In this document: positions 12,786 to 24,063 of the stretch, piece after piece
How positions within the stretch are numbered: position 1 is the first letter of the stretch
Layout of the letters: each line of letters opens with the position of its first letter
NCBI GenBank assembly: GCA_028023455.1
Contig: JAQFVV010006231.1
Location: 6,896,036 to 6,960,035, forward strand
Reading direction: 5' to 3'
DNA: 64,000 bases
DNA from: Epiperipatus broadwayi
Lineage: Eukaryota; Onychophora; Udeonychophora; Euonychophora; Peripatidae
Made by a program: the position numbers and the translations under genes
The notes under the pieces: generated by a model
The model's input: the letters and a program-made list of their open reading frames with translations, nothing else
What the model was told of the DNA's origin: nothing
Database searches by the model: none

Positions 12786-13182
12786 TGTGACAAGTGATCT
12801 TAATCCTGTTGTACTAGTTTTATCCCAAGTGCACCTGCAGTCTCACCACAAAGGAACTTGCTGGTATGCATGTGTAAGGTCTCCAAATGCAATGCTTCTA
12901 GTTATGCTCAGATGAGGGATATGCCTTTTGAGTAGTTTTAATGGGCAAGTTATATTTGTATTTTATTTTTTTTGTTTGTTTTGCAGCATGATCAATAACT
13001 TTTCACATGGAATTTTATGTATAAGCTATCAAATCAATCTATGATAATCTTTTGATTTTATATTTTAGGTGAATTCAATCTAACAAACTGATTTTTTACA
13101 CAGTGACAGGTGGCACAGAATAATGGAGAAATAGTCGAGACCCTGATCCAAGACTAACAATTTATTCCTCTCTGACAATTTG

Positions 13183-13587
13183 GTTGTATATAATTCAATA
13201 ATTTTTTTATTATTCTATTTTTATTAGTTTTTGTTTTACTAACTTGGTTTTCATTGTTTTTGTTTTACTAATTTGGTTTTCGTTGTTATTTTACTAACTT
13301 GGTTTTCATTAGTTTTTGTTTTACTAACTGTTTTTATTAACTTCATTTTATATTTGAGAGGTATGACTGCCTGGGGCCTTTGACTGTATATAATTCAATA
13401 ATTTTTTTATTATTATGTTTTTATTAATTTTTGTTTTACTAACTTGGTTTTCATTGTTTTTGTTTTACTAATTTGCGTTTCATTAATTGTTATTTTACTA
13501 GCTTAGTTTTCATTAGTTTTTGTTTTACTAACTTTGTTTTTATTAACTTCATTTTATATTTGAGAGGCATGACTGCCTAAGGCCTTC
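13183..13587. repeat. 200-bp tandem duplication with 29-bp subrepeats
   Basis: A ~200-bp unit starting TGTATATAATTCAATAATTT occurs at 13,185 and 13,385 and ends each time in GAGAGGYATGACTGCCT. Inside each unit the phrase TTTTGTTTTACTAACTTGG recurs three or four times with small changes, giving a nested minisatellite. It lies a few hundred bases beyond the piggyBac pseudogene. Confidence 0.85.
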
Positions 13588-13589
13588 CT

Positions 13590-14910
13590 TATTAGAATTT
13601 TGTGACAGCTTCATTACTAATTATTTTGGCAATTGGTAAACAAGATCTGGAATGACTTATCTTTTATTAATAATATGAAATATTGAATATTTTCCATATT
13701 TATATTGGATAATATGAACAGGTATGCTTCTCTGGGAGACATATCTTGAAAGAGGTAGAATATAAATATTATTTTTTTTATATAAATGTGCCTTAGAACC
13801 TTTTTAGTAATCTTTGACTGCCTCTTGAAATGAGAAATTTTTTCATATTCTAAATTTGTAAATTGTTTTCTGTATACTGGCAATGATTATTCAGTACGAT
13901 GGTGTTATTAGCAGGGTTAGTTTATCCAAAGTCTAAAATCAAAATAGTTTTGATTAAATAATGCAAAATTTAAAACTCAAAGTTGTAGTGCATCTTGTTT
14001 ATAAGGTTATTGAGTTTCCATAGCTATTACCAGATGAACTTGCACAATGCATACATTTTTATAATATACATATATGTGTATCATGATGATTTTATTTAGA
14101 ATTTCAAATTTTTTGACACTTTACTTTTTTATTGTATTTATATTGGTAAGTAATAATATCTCCACTCCCTCCAATATTTTTACATTCCGGTAGAATTTTA
14201 ATTTTTTTTTTTAATCTTTTATTAGGGAGAACATTTTTTCTTCCAGACGCCTTGAGATTTTTCAACTTCTGAGGTGCAAAAAAAAAATGAAGAATTCATA
14301 TTCAACTACTTCGTAAGTTCTGAAGTTTTGGATTATCTCAGGTAAGAAGTATTATATATGGTCTGAATGATAATTTTGTGAGGAATACAAAGAAATTATC
14401 AATAAAGACGTAATTTAAACTTAATGATAAATAAGAAATTATTAACAAATATAAAGTAATAATTATTTCAGATGTTGAAATTTCTTTTTTTTCCTTACTT
14501 TATTAATGATAATCACTATTTGTCTTAGCATTATTGTTTTCCTTAGTTTTTCTAGTTTCTATCAATGCAAAACATTTTGCTCTAACATTATGAAAATTGA
14601 AGTTATTGCGAAAATTGTGATTCAAGTCAGTTTTTTAAAAATTCAATATGGCATCAAGGATAAAATAATTTCCATTATACTTGGATATGTATATTTATTA
14701 AAAGGTACTTTTTTAATATATGTATATTTTAAAAAAAGAAAAATCAACAGATATTTTTGAAAGAATTCATAGACACTTTCAGAGTAAATATGCATATTTT
14801 TTTAATATTAGTGAAATACCAATGATAAATTATTTCAAATTTTTCTCCAAAATTACTTATTAAGTATATAAAACAAATAAAGGTTAACTCATAAATGTGA
14901 GAAAACTGAA
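13590..14910. other. No gene seen
   Basis: A+T-rich DNA with short open frames only. The frame at 14,506-14,760 is dominated by Ile, Lys, Phe and Leu, as expected from base composition, and shows no domain that I recognise. Confidence 0.55.
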
Positions 14911-14916
14911 TTGTGT

Positions 14917-15034
14917 GAAACTAGTCTGGGGATATTGGATGAGTAGGCACTAGATAGGAATTTTATGCACAAGCCTTCTGGCATCCATTGATTACTCTGG
15001 TTGGCACTGAGTGGCACTATTGTATGGAGAGTTT
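14917..15034 (-). repeat. Diverged copy of the exon-like sequence at 59.9-60.2 kb
   Basis: About 118 bp match 60,045-60,162 closely, sharing for example ATTGGATGAGTAGGCACTAG and CATCCATTGATTACTCTGG. Read on the minus strand it encodes the same pieces as that frame (NSPYNS, then after a one-base shift GLCIKFLSSAYSSN), but an indel and loss of similarity after LVS break it. It is a duplicated or retroposed fragment of the same unknown coding sequence. Confidence 0.75.
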
Positions 15035-15589
15035 TGCCTGTTTTTATTAATACATATTGTATAAATATAGATTATAATCTATTCATGCTATTATTAAACA
15101 AATAATTGAAACTAAATTATTACATAACCTAATATTAATTTTGTTAGAAAAGAACAACACTCCTAACAATAGATTCTCATAGAATCCTATGAATACATTT
15201 TCAAGTTTTTGATCACTCTAAAATATGGTAACTATGCATTAGCACAAAGATATACCAATCTTTCTCACTATGCATGTATTTTGAACATTTTTCAGGTGAA
15301 TTATGCATAAAAACATAGTTTCATTTCCAAAATATTATCATTTCACATAATTATGGATATTCATTGTTTTATAGTAGGCTGAGATGAGGCGGGCAAGATC
15401 ATTGCAGTATATACATTTACTCTTTGCAGTCTATCCAGGCAAAGCAAAGGAAAAATAAAACCATTTAAATATAATATGAAAACATATTAGGAAGTAATCA
15501 ACTCAACTCTAACAGGTAGACATGTCTTATGTTGTGTACAAGTATATGTGCATGCTTATATGTACATAATATTTGTGTTAATAAGAAAA

Positions 15590-17878
15590 GATGGACCTAC
15601 TATTAAAAAAAACAAATGGCATCATGAAATGTGCAGAAAACTTTTATAAAGAATTATACAGCAATAAAGAAACAAAAAAAAAAAAAGATATACTTTATAA
15701 ATACTACATCTGAATTGGCCACAATTTTAAATGAAAAATGCAATTGAATCTATGAAGAAAGGAAAAGTGCTAAGTAATGATTGAATTGTAATAGATATCT
15801 TAAAAGATGCAGGTGAATCATCATTTAAAATTTTTTATCAAAATAATTACAAGTCTCGTCACCTAGAGCAAACTTTGAAATTTTACCCATGCAAAAGAAC
15901 AAACTGATTTTAAAAATGGTTTTAGCATAGTGAAATTATTGGGAGAAGTTATAGAAAAAAGAAACATTACGCTTTGGCTTTACAGATTACGAAAAAACAT
16001 TTGATTCTATGATTTCTCCAGTGTTTTAAGTTTTGGATCAAGATTTTTTGCCCCGGATATTGTCATATTCTGAAAAATATTTATCAAAATGCAACAGCAA
16101 TTACACCTGGGTCTCTTTTTAGCGGACTTATTTAACACGATTTCGAAGTTACACGATTCATGTTTCACCGGAAGTCGAACTCCGATAATGCGCTATTACT
16201 TTAAATAATAAATTTTGCGCACTTACGTTATATTGAAAGTAATAGCACATTATTGGAATTCAACTTTCATCTTAGTAATTTCAATATTTTCAATGCTTTA
16301 TAATAGTGAGATTTTATGCAATAATGAAATTAAAATCATGATTTCCACATTTTATGTATACACACATTAAATTTTACAAGATTATAATGTAAATTTGTTC
16401 AAACATTGTGCGTGTTAATTTTGCATTTTAAACCACATTCTGTTTTTGTATTTTTAAAAAAGAACGTAATCAATTATTAATCATTTAGTGTCTGCAAGTT
16501 TATTTTTAATTGTTTTCTTATTAATGACACTAATCACGAACGTGCTCTTAAATTCCAACGAGAGCTAAATGGTTGTATGTCTGGATATCGCGAGCTTCAT
16601 AAACAATAAAATCATCGTCTCAAAGATTAATTACTAATTACGTTATCACCAGAAAACAATTAACACAATATGAGATTGAAGTTGGTGCTAGTTGTATTTC
16701 CCATGTGACGAATCTGATTTTTTTTACCAGTTTGCAAATAGTGATAATAATTAAAACGTGTATAAAAAAAATGTAAATTATGCATAAAAATATATTATTT
16801 TGAATAAAATTAAATCTTATAGTTAAAAAAAGTTGGTCTTGTATCAATTTTTTTCAAATTTGAAATTTTTTATTAGTCATATTTTATTTCCTTATTTTTT
16901 TTTGCACGAATTTTAACGTAATTTTACGTTGGTACTTTGGTTTTTTTTAGACTTATAAAAAATCACAATCCGTATCCCCCCTTTTTCAAGGTAAGTTATG
17001 TCTATTTTTGCGTGTGTTTTCTGAGGAACCTATCTATCGCATAAAACGAGACCCAGGTGTACATCACATAATACTAGGAAAATTAATATTAAGAAGGATG
17101 TATAACAAAGTAACTCTATATTTCCAAGTTTTGCAAGACATATTTTGTGACTTAAAATGGAAAATAAAAGTAAATGGAGATTACTGAAGTCATCTAAATT
17201 TTGCAGATAATGTAATTCATTTTGCAAATATTACAAGAGTTATCAGATGAAAGTACAACTAAAGGTAAATGCTAAAAAGACTAAAGTAATGTTCAATGGA
17301 CTTTCTCAAAAGAAAAAAAAATAAATATTGATAATGACAAATTAGAAGTTAACAATTACCAATAGCTTGGTTAGATAATTTATACAGGTGGAAACATAAT
17401 AGATTAGTTTAATCATAGAATTAAATTTAGATGGAGTGTTCTTGACAGAAATAACATTAAAAGGAAATATGCCTATTGAAGGTTTTAAAATAAATATATT
17501 TTTATCAGTTCTAACAAATTGAAGATTTGAATACTTAACAAGAGAGTAACATCAGGAGCAACAAGAAGGGATCAAAAATAAAATATATGGATGAGATAAC
17601 AAACATATTACTGATATTATTCACAGAATTAAGAGACTGAAGTGGAGCTGGGCCGGATATATTGTTAGAAGATGAAGATAGGAATGAGACAGTTGAAATC
17701 TTAAAGTGGATTCCAAGAGATTATAAAAGACCAAAAAAAAAAAAAAAACCACACGTGAATATGAATGGATAAAATAAGAAAGTATGCTGGGATGTTGTGA
17801 CAAAAGAGGCTAGAGATCGGAGAAACTGAATTAAACTTGAAGACCATCCTGCAGTGGATTGAAAATGGTGATAAATAA
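15590..17878 (+). pseudogene. RTE-type LINE with nested Tigger insertion
   Basis: Before the insertion (15,590-16,101) the translation follows an RTE reverse transcriptase: ENFYKELYSN near 15,640, ESMKKGK at 15,745, a QTDFKNGFS-like block at 15,900, and TDYEKTFDS at 15,980, corresponding to the usual DYEKAFD motif. After it (17,062-17,878) come LKWKIKVNG at 17,150, the polymerase-site motif as NFADNVIHF at about 17,195, VNAKKTKVMFNG at 17,265, and the C-terminal block RIKRLKWSWAGY at 17,620 through to the terminal CCTGCAGTGGATTG at 17,850. The catalytic FADD is FADN here, so one metal-binding aspartate is lost. Many stops are present. The Tigger element at 16,104-17,059 splits the gene between the first and second parts of the polymerase. 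Confidence 0.83.
16104..17059 (+). mobile_element. pogo/Tigger-like element, copy 1 (nested in an RTE LINE)
   Basis: The element starts CACCTGGGTCTC and ends with its inverse GAGACCCAGGTG, flanked by TA on both sides (16,102-16,103 and 17,060-17,061). That is the TA duplication typical of Tc1/mariner/pogo transposons. At about 16,520-16,720 it keeps a degraded copy of the transposase C-terminus that is open in copy 5 (GYRELHKQ-type text). The N-terminal DNA-binding domain is deleted, so it is non-autonomous. It interrupts the RTE reverse transcriptase and is therefore the younger insertion. Confidence 0.88.
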
Positions 17879-17879
17879 A

Positions 17880-19040
17880 ATATATACTCTAAGAATTATT
17901 TAAATATTGTATACAATAACTTTTAATATTGTGCAATTAAATGCTTTTATGTTAACTTGCCTTGTCTTTGCATGTTTCTGTATGCCCGTATGTCCACATT
18001 TTTTAATTTTTAACAATGAAAAAAAAAAATTCCTGTTTAGAATTTGAATTCAAATCCTTATGCTTTTCAAGAAAATTGCTTAACAACTGAGCTAATGGAA
18101 ATATTACATTTATAAAATAAATTTTTGTTAATATTGATTTAACTCATAGTTAATTAATTAAAAAGCCAATAACTAAATATTTTTATATGCTAGACAATAA
18201 CATGATATTTAAATTTAGAATGTATTTGTTAGAGGCAATGCCCCCCCCCCCCCCACATCTTGTCATATTTTTTTTTTTCAACTAATGCTTTTATGTAAAT
18301 AACTGACTAAAGTATAGAAAAATAACAGTAATCCATTTCTTGGTTAATTTTGTTTATTATTAAGAATTTTGTAAAGCTATGAACTTTAGAAATAAAATGA
18401 ATTATTTATATTTTGATTTAATAATTGCATGACATGCCAATCACTCAATACATATTTTGGGGGAATTTTTTGGCACATATATATATAAATAGTAAGAAAA
18501 TCAAATCATACATCACATGACTAATAAGCTTGTATTACAAACCATTGCTACTGTAGAATATAACTTAAAAATAACAAAACTCAATAATAATAATTAGTGG
18601 CTTTTCTCACATTGTACTTTTAAGATTTATCCAAATTTTATAAACTTTGCTTAAGTTTATCTACTTTTCTGACAAGATATAATGCTTAACTTTAATTAAA
18701 TTATCCAAATGTTTTGTTATCTAGTCTATTGTGGGATTTTGATTTTATCTCATTCAGTAAATCAGCACTGAAAACTTAAGTTGCAGAAATATTGAAAAGT
18801 AATGGAAATTTTTTATATTCTTGGTCTTAAGACACATATAACATAAACATTAAATGATTTGATTACTCCATTTTTACATTTACTAAAAATTTCAATTACC
18901 ATATTGTACTAAAATTTCACATTTTACAAATAAACATTTTAGACTATCTTTTCCATGATCTTGTCCAAGGCATTCCAGACATTTATATCTCCTCAGGGAA
19001 TCTAGTATTCAAATGATTACAAAGCACCTGAATATATTTA
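17880..19040. other. No gene seen apart from a tRNA-like fragment
   Basis: A+T-rich spacer. It contains a run of 14 C at 18,241-18,254 and the tRNA-like sequence listed separately. No coding frame or transposon end is apparent. Confidence 0.55.
18031..18103 (-). pseudogene. tRNA-like relic
   Basis: Read on the minus strand, this 73-bp piece starts TTTCCATTAGCTCAGTTGTT, which matches the acceptor/D-arm (box A) pattern TAGCTCAGTTGGT of eukaryotic tRNA genes. It ends with a GATTTGAATTCAAATTC segment in the position of the T-arm (box B), and TTCC at the start can pair with GGAA at the end. The anticodon arm is irregular and the T-stem has mismatches, so it is probably a pseudo-tRNA or a tRNA-derived SINE head rather than a working gene. 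Confidence 0.35.
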
Positions 19041-19257
19041 AGTACACCCGGGTCTCGTTTTATGCGGATTTATTTAATGCGATTCATGTTTCTTCTTAAT
19101 ATCTTTGTATGCGGTTTTCTTTTATGCGATAAAAATTATTAGATCAGAAGTGGAGCTCCGATAATGCGCTATTACTTTAAATATTATAAATTTCGCGCAT
19201 TCACGTCATATTTCAATAGCGTACTATCGGATTTCGACTTCCATCTAATAATTTCAA

Positions 19258-19320
19258 GGTTATAGTCTTATGGACAAAGACGCCGCTCAATGGTGCCATT
19301 TACGTGCTAAAGCACATAAA
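19258..19320 (+). repeat. Left terminal inverted repeat of the 6.7-kb element
   Basis: The first ~60 bp match the inverse of 25,930-25,984, with best agreement over the first 45 bp. An ATG lies 13 bases from the end (19,270) and opens a frame starting MDKDAA in both termini. Similarity fades after about 19,320, where the left arm holds some 770 bp absent from the right arm. Confidence 0.75.
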
Positions 19321-19763
19321 AATGCAGTTCCCGCGGCCGACACGTTCGAACCCGCGTTTTCTATAATACAAGTTTTTTGTTGTGCTACAGATTGCAGGCC
19401 GCTATGTCGCATCGCAGTACAGCATGTATGTCGCATCGCAGCAAATAAATTTGGCGAATTCGCACAGTTTATACAATTGTTATGGCTTGGTGAGAGGGTG
19501 TGTGTATTTGAATTGGATGGAATTGTGGTTTTGATTGAATTTTTTTTTTTTTAAAGCATTGAAATGTTCAGATTTTCTTAAGTAATAATTATCCGACTCT
19601 TTACACCATTCTGTATTGAAATTTTAAGTGACAAAGTCTTGTCCAGATAGATGTGTAAAGTCATTTGGAATTAGGTAACGCCCTGTTCACATTCCATGAG
19701 ACCAACAATATGGTGCAGGAAATCGCACATCTTGTTCGATTCTGTGATTTACAAACAACAGAC

Positions 19764-19830
19764 CCCTAACCCTAAATCTAAACCTAACTCTAAACATAAC
19801 CCTAACCCTAAAGTTAATCCTAACCATAAC
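19764..19830. repeat. Degenerate telomere-like CCCTAA array
   Basis: About eleven consecutive units of CCCTAA or one-base variants (CTCTAA, ATCTAA, CATAAC) run for ~67 bp. The pattern equals the C-rich strand of the TTAGGG telomere repeat with decay. It lies in the left arm of the 6.7-kb element and is missing from the right arm. Confidence 0.75.
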
Positions 19831-19858
19831 AACTTTTACTTTTTGTCATTCTATTTGA

Positions 19859-20006
19859 AGTAAAAAATAGCGGTAACACGATACTAACATCTGCTTCTCT
19901 GTAAAAATTAAAATGTAAAACTAAGACTAAGAAAGTAAAAAATAGCGGTAACACAATAATATCTGTTTCTCTGTAAAAATTAAAATGTAAAACGAAGACC
20001 AAGAAC
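19859..20006. repeat. 75-bp tandem duplication
   Basis: Two copies of a ~75-bp unit beginning AGTAAAAAATAGCGGTAACA (at 19,859 and 19,934) lie immediately inward of the telomere-like array, in the part of the left arm that has no counterpart on the right. Confidence 0.85.
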
Positions 20007-20090
20007 TTTTACTTTTTATTCCGATTATGAGTTTTAAACAACAACAAAAAAAAAAAGGCGTAATCCTCCTAAAAATAATCCGATTGAAAA

Positions 20091-21571
20091 TTGTGGTGCT
20101 TTTCTCACGTACTGGACGAGCCCCCAGGTGGCACTGCAGAACCACCAAGAAGCCTGTAAGTAATAAATTTCTATACAAAAAAAACTGAAATCGCTGGAAA
20201 ATTAAAATGCCTAAGGCAAGATATCAAAAGTAAGTAAAAATCAAGTAAAATTTTTTGACTAAGGCAAGTATAAAATCAAGTGAAATAATATGTAAATTTT
20301 AAAAAAGTACACATAGAACAAATCCTCAACCCCCACAAAAATTATAACACCTAAGGCAAACAAATCAAAAAATTAAAAATCAAACAAATTCTAAAAAAAA
20401 AAACGCTATGAAATTCGAATTAGGCAACAAAAACAGAAAAACTTTAATGGTAAAAGTCAAAAAATTAACAATGGCAGGCAGATGGTGCTTCATTAAAATG
20501 GCGGGAGATTATATAAACTAAAAAGCAAAATGAACATTACACGAGAGCTTCTATTTATCAAATTAATTATACTCTGCTTTATTTGGATAAGCTTTCTATT
20601 AATTTTAATATCAAACATAATTGATAAATCATAAATATTAATATTATTTGTGCTCAAATATTTTATAGGTATAGAACACAAGCATACACACACACACGGT
20701 GTATATTAACGAATAAAGAAAATTACAAGAGAAAAGCAATCATGTCCAAATCCATTTATTTAGATGTAGAATATTATTTTAAAATTATGAATAGTTTCTC
20801 AGTTGATCACTTTCAAAAGTCTTTATTCTCTGCGTTGAAATTATGGCATATACAGTAATCAAAAATAAGTCAAATACCCCCCCCCCTCTACACTCTGCAG
20901 GCAAACCAAAATAAAAAAGCAACACAGATATGGATAAGCTTTCTATTAATTTTAATATCAAACATAATTGATAAATCATAAATTTGAATATTATTTGTGC
21001 TCAAATATTTATATATATATAAAACACAAACATACACACACTGCGTATATTAACAAATGAATAAAGAAAATTACAAGAGAAAAGCAATCATGTCCAAATC
21101 CACTTATTTAGATGTAGAATATTATTTTAAAATTACGAATAGTTTCTCAGTTGATCACTTTCTAAAAGTCAATTTACCATCATTTGGTTAATGCTGTAAT
21201 ATAGGAGTGAAGAAATATATGCAATAAAAGTTTATACTACCTGTGTTTCTCCCTGGGATAATGATGAAAATATTAAAACAATGGTAATAATTTGTTCGGC
21301 TGGTGACTTCCTATGTGTTTAATCTAATTAATTTCAGGAATTGGTATTGATTCTCTTTGGAGGAGGTTACTGTTGAAATATTTCAGGAGCGTCTTCTTTC
21401 CAGTATTGGCAAAATTATTTATTATAATTATTAAAATTATTTATTATAGATTCGATCTAATCCAGCTGCAATTTAGTATTGCATCATACATTTTAATAAC
21501 GTGTGGAGAATTATTTTCTTCAAAGTAGTATCAGATGAACTGTCCTTACCAAAAAATATATTATTCTCTAT
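20091..21571 (+). repeat. Left inverted arm of the 6.7-kb element
   Basis: This ~1.48-kb segment matches the reverse complement of 24,063-25,767. Landmarks include TCTCACGTACTGGACGAGC near the outer edge, a near-palindrome GGTGGCACTGCAGAACCACC, repeated CTAAGGCAAG motifs (20,211, 20,261, 20,352), and GGCTGGTGACTTCCTATGTG toward the inner edge. A 347-bp tandem duplication (units starting at 20,585 and 20,932) is present and is mirrored in the right arm, so the duplication preceded the inversion. Confidence 0.9.
20585..21170. repeat. 347-bp-period duplication inside the left arm
   Basis: Segments starting GGATAAGCTTTCTATTAATT at 20,585 and 20,932 run in parallel for ~235 bp, down to CTCAGTTGATCACTTTC. 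The sequence between them holds a C run (20,877-20,886) and a short unique piece. The same arrangement in inverse order is found at about 24,460-25,040. Confidence 0.9.
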
Positions 21572-22128
21572 ATTTCTTTTTTTGTAGACTCATTTTTTTC
21601 TAGAAAGTATCACCCACGTGGTTTTGAGGTCCAGTTTCTCTTTAAACAAAGCAAAAAGCTTTCCCCACCTTTTTGTCTTTTCAAGGTCAGGAAATTTTGT
21701 TGACCACCTGAAATTTGTTTTTGACTTTTATTTTTTTGTTTTTCTTTTTACATTATTTACATAATAATGTATACAGTTTTAATTTTTTTTTTCATTTAAG
21801 ATCTCTTTTCTCTATTATAATAAAATGAACTGCATTAGCTTCTATCTTTGAAATCAAATTTATATTTGTTGAATTTCGTTCATTCGTCCATCCATCCATA
21901 TAGCATATATATATATACTCGTGTTTCAATAAAATACAAGAGAATAAACACCCCTCCCCTTTCATACTTCGTCTTTATTTTAACCCTTCCTCTACCAATT
22001 TACAAAGTCAAATATACTCGAATAAATAATATAAGAACTATATACACGTGTGTGTACAAATTTTTCTTTTGTGAAACAGGGTTTGAATCCACCCTGTCAC
22101 AATATATATATGGATGTTCTCAAAATAT
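21572..22128. other. Left-only spacer between the inverted arms
   Basis: This stretch has no inverted counterpart on the right side. It is pyrimidine-rich on the plus strand and shows no recognisable coding domain. The open frame 21,848-22,198 is part spacer and part RTE sequence and is not a gene. Confidence 0.55.
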
Positions 22129-22648
22129 GAAAATAAACATTGATTATGATGAGTTAAAAGAAGTTAAACAATTACAAATACCTTGGTTGGATTATTAATA
22201 CAGATGGAAACATAATGGAGATGAAATTAATCATAGAATGAAAAAGGAAGATTTTTAATAAATGTGTTTTACCAGTTCTTACTTATGGATCTGAGACTTG
22301 GACACTTAATAGAAGAGCAACATAGACTTCAGACCACTCGGAAAAGTATGGAGAGATGCATGTTAGGAGTAGCAAGAAGAAATCGAAACCGCAATATATG
22401 GGTAATAGAACAAACAGGTGTTACTGACCTCATTGAAAAAAATAAAAGACTGAAGTGGAGTTGGGTTGGACAGTTGAAATCTTAAAGTGAATTCCAAGAG
22501 ATTGTAAAAGACCCAGAAAGGGACCACATGTGAGATGAATGAAATAAGAAAGTGTGCAGGGATGATGTGGAGAAAGCTAAAAATCGGAGATTGATTGAAC
22601 TTGGAGAGACCTTCATTCTGCAGTGAATTGATAATGGATGTTGATGAT
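22129..22648 (+). pseudogene. RTE-type LINE 3' end, copy III
   Basis: The translation begins KINIDYDELKEVKQ, then has a YLGWIINTDGN-like block. Across a frame change it continues to VLPVLTYGSETWTLNRRAT near 22,270-22,320 and MERCMLGVARRNRNRNIWV at 22,350, then TGVTDLIEKNKRLKWSW at 22,415. It ends with CAGTGAATTGATAATGG at about 22,620. This is the standard C-terminal third of the RTE polyprotein, with stops and a ~20-codon deletion where the IARR block should be. It is truncated on the 5' side and points toward copy IV, which is inverted on the other side of the central palindrome. Confidence 0.85.
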
Positions 22649-23449
22649 TATTTCAACCTAGTTTTAAAAAATGCTATTATTTGAACTAATTTATTAAATA
22701 TTATTTAGTAATATTTATATGTACATCCGCACATTCTAATAGTTTACAAAAATGCTATTATTTGAGCTAATTTATTAAATATTATTTACTAATATTTATA
22801 TTTACATCCAAACATACTAATATTTATATGGATATCCGCACATATCTGTACATATATATATATTACTAAATAATATTTAATAAATTAGCTCATATTATAT
22901 TTACATCCACACATACTAATATTTATATGTATATCCGCACATATATGTACATATAGATATTACTAAATAATATTTAATAAATTAGCTCAAATTAATATCA
23001 TTTTTGTAAACTATTAGTATGTGCGGATGTACATATAAATATTACTAAATAATATTTAATAAATTAGTTCAAATAATAGCATTTTTTAAAACTAGGCTGA
23101 TATAATCATCAACAACCATTATCAATTCACTGCAGAATGAAGGTCTCTCCAAGTTCAATCAATCTCCGATTTTTAGCTTTCTCCACATCACCTCTGCACA
23201 CTTTCTTATTTCATCCATCTCATATGTGGTCCCTTTCTGAGTCTTTTACAATCTATTGGAATTCACTCTAAGATTTCAACTGTCCATCTATTATCATCTT
23301 TTCTAGCAATATATCCAGCCCAATTCCACTTCAGTCTTTTATTTTTTTTAATGAGGTCAGTAACACCTGTTTGTTCTATTACCCATATATTGCGGTTTCG
23401 ATTTCTTCTTGCTACTCCTAACATGCATCTCTCCATACTTCTCCGAGTG
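22334..23449. repeat. Inner palindrome of the 6.7-kb element
   Basis: From CACTCGG at 22,334 the sequence is mirrored by CCGAGTG at 23,449. The arms cover the RTE end and ~200 bp beyond it, for example CCTAGTTTTAAAAAATGC at 22,657 against its inverse near 23,096. The axis lies near 22,876. Close to the axis short segments such as TATCCGCACATAT recur in direct orientation (22,831 and 22,931), so the centre is a mixture of direct and inverted copies. Confidence 0.85.
23101..23445 (-). pseudogene. RTE-type LINE 3' end, copy IV (inverted)
   Basis: The minus-strand reading gives SMERCMLGVARRNRNRNIWV, then TGVTDLIKKNKRLKWNWAGY, then IARKDDNRWTVEILE, so it keeps the IARR-like block deleted from copy III. 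It ends at the inverse of CAGTGAATTGATAATGG near 23,125. It stops abruptly at 23,445, where an unrelated direct repeat begins. Together with copy III it forms the coding part of the inner palindrome. The two share most bases, which points to inverted duplication rather than independent insertion. Confidence 0.87.
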
Positions 23450-24063
23450 CTTAGCTTTGGGTTGGTATTTTTAGATCTAGTGTCTGAACCTACCCTGACA
23501 CCTCTCTGAGGAGTGCCAAAGCACGAAACCATGGTCAGGGGTTTGGGGAGGGGTTCCTGACAGAGATATTTTATGTGCTGGCTCTGGCTAGGCATTTATC
23601 ATAAAGCTTGTAGAGGAATTGGCAATCCTCACCGTTTATAACTTACAAGCTTAAGAGATAGGGTCATGTGATCTATGACTTTTATTTTGACTGTTTATAG
23701 TCTCTGCCAAAAAGTCTTATGCAATTTTATATTGCTATGACTACTACTATATGGCATGGCTGAAGATCTATCAGCCCCATATAGCTATTTGAGTTGGATA
23801 GCTGGGTTTGAAGACATGTACATGTCTGAAAATTTCAGATTTTCCACTCAATAGATAACTTTTAGCTAAGTGCTTAGCTTTGGGTTGGTATTTTTAGATC
23901 TAGTGTCTGAACCTACCCTGACACCTCTCTGAGGAGTGCCAAAGCACGAAATCATAGTCAGGGGTTTGGGGAGGGGTTCCTGACAGAGATATTTTAAGTG
24001 CTGGCTCTGGCTAGGCATTTATCATAAAGCTTGTAGAGGAATTGGCAATCCTCACTGTTTATA
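23446..24063. repeat. 195-bp direct repeats flanking 228 bp
   Basis: A 195-bp sequence at 23,446-23,640, starting AGTGCTTAGCTTTGGGTTGG, recurs almost unchanged at 23,869-24,063 (offset 423). Between the repeats lies 228 bp of less A+T-rich unique DNA. The block sits only on the right side of the 6.7-kb element, between the inner and outer arms. It may be one and a half units of a tandem repeat or the remains of a small element with direct terminal repeats. I see no protein. Confidence 0.88.

Noticed and set aside
19820-20178. Overlapping minus-strand frames in the left arm
   Set aside because: They are produced by the 75-bp tandem duplication, with repeated LHFNFYRE text. There is no domain and no counterpart in the right arm.
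21848-22198. 116-codon plus-strand frame
   Set aside because: Its first two thirds are A+T-rich spacer, and only the last part coincides with the RTE remnant. It is not a single gene.
23263-23595. 110-codon minus-strand frame
   Set aside because: It joins unrelated direct-repeat sequence (23,446 onward) to the RTE remnant by chance. Only the RTE part is annotated.
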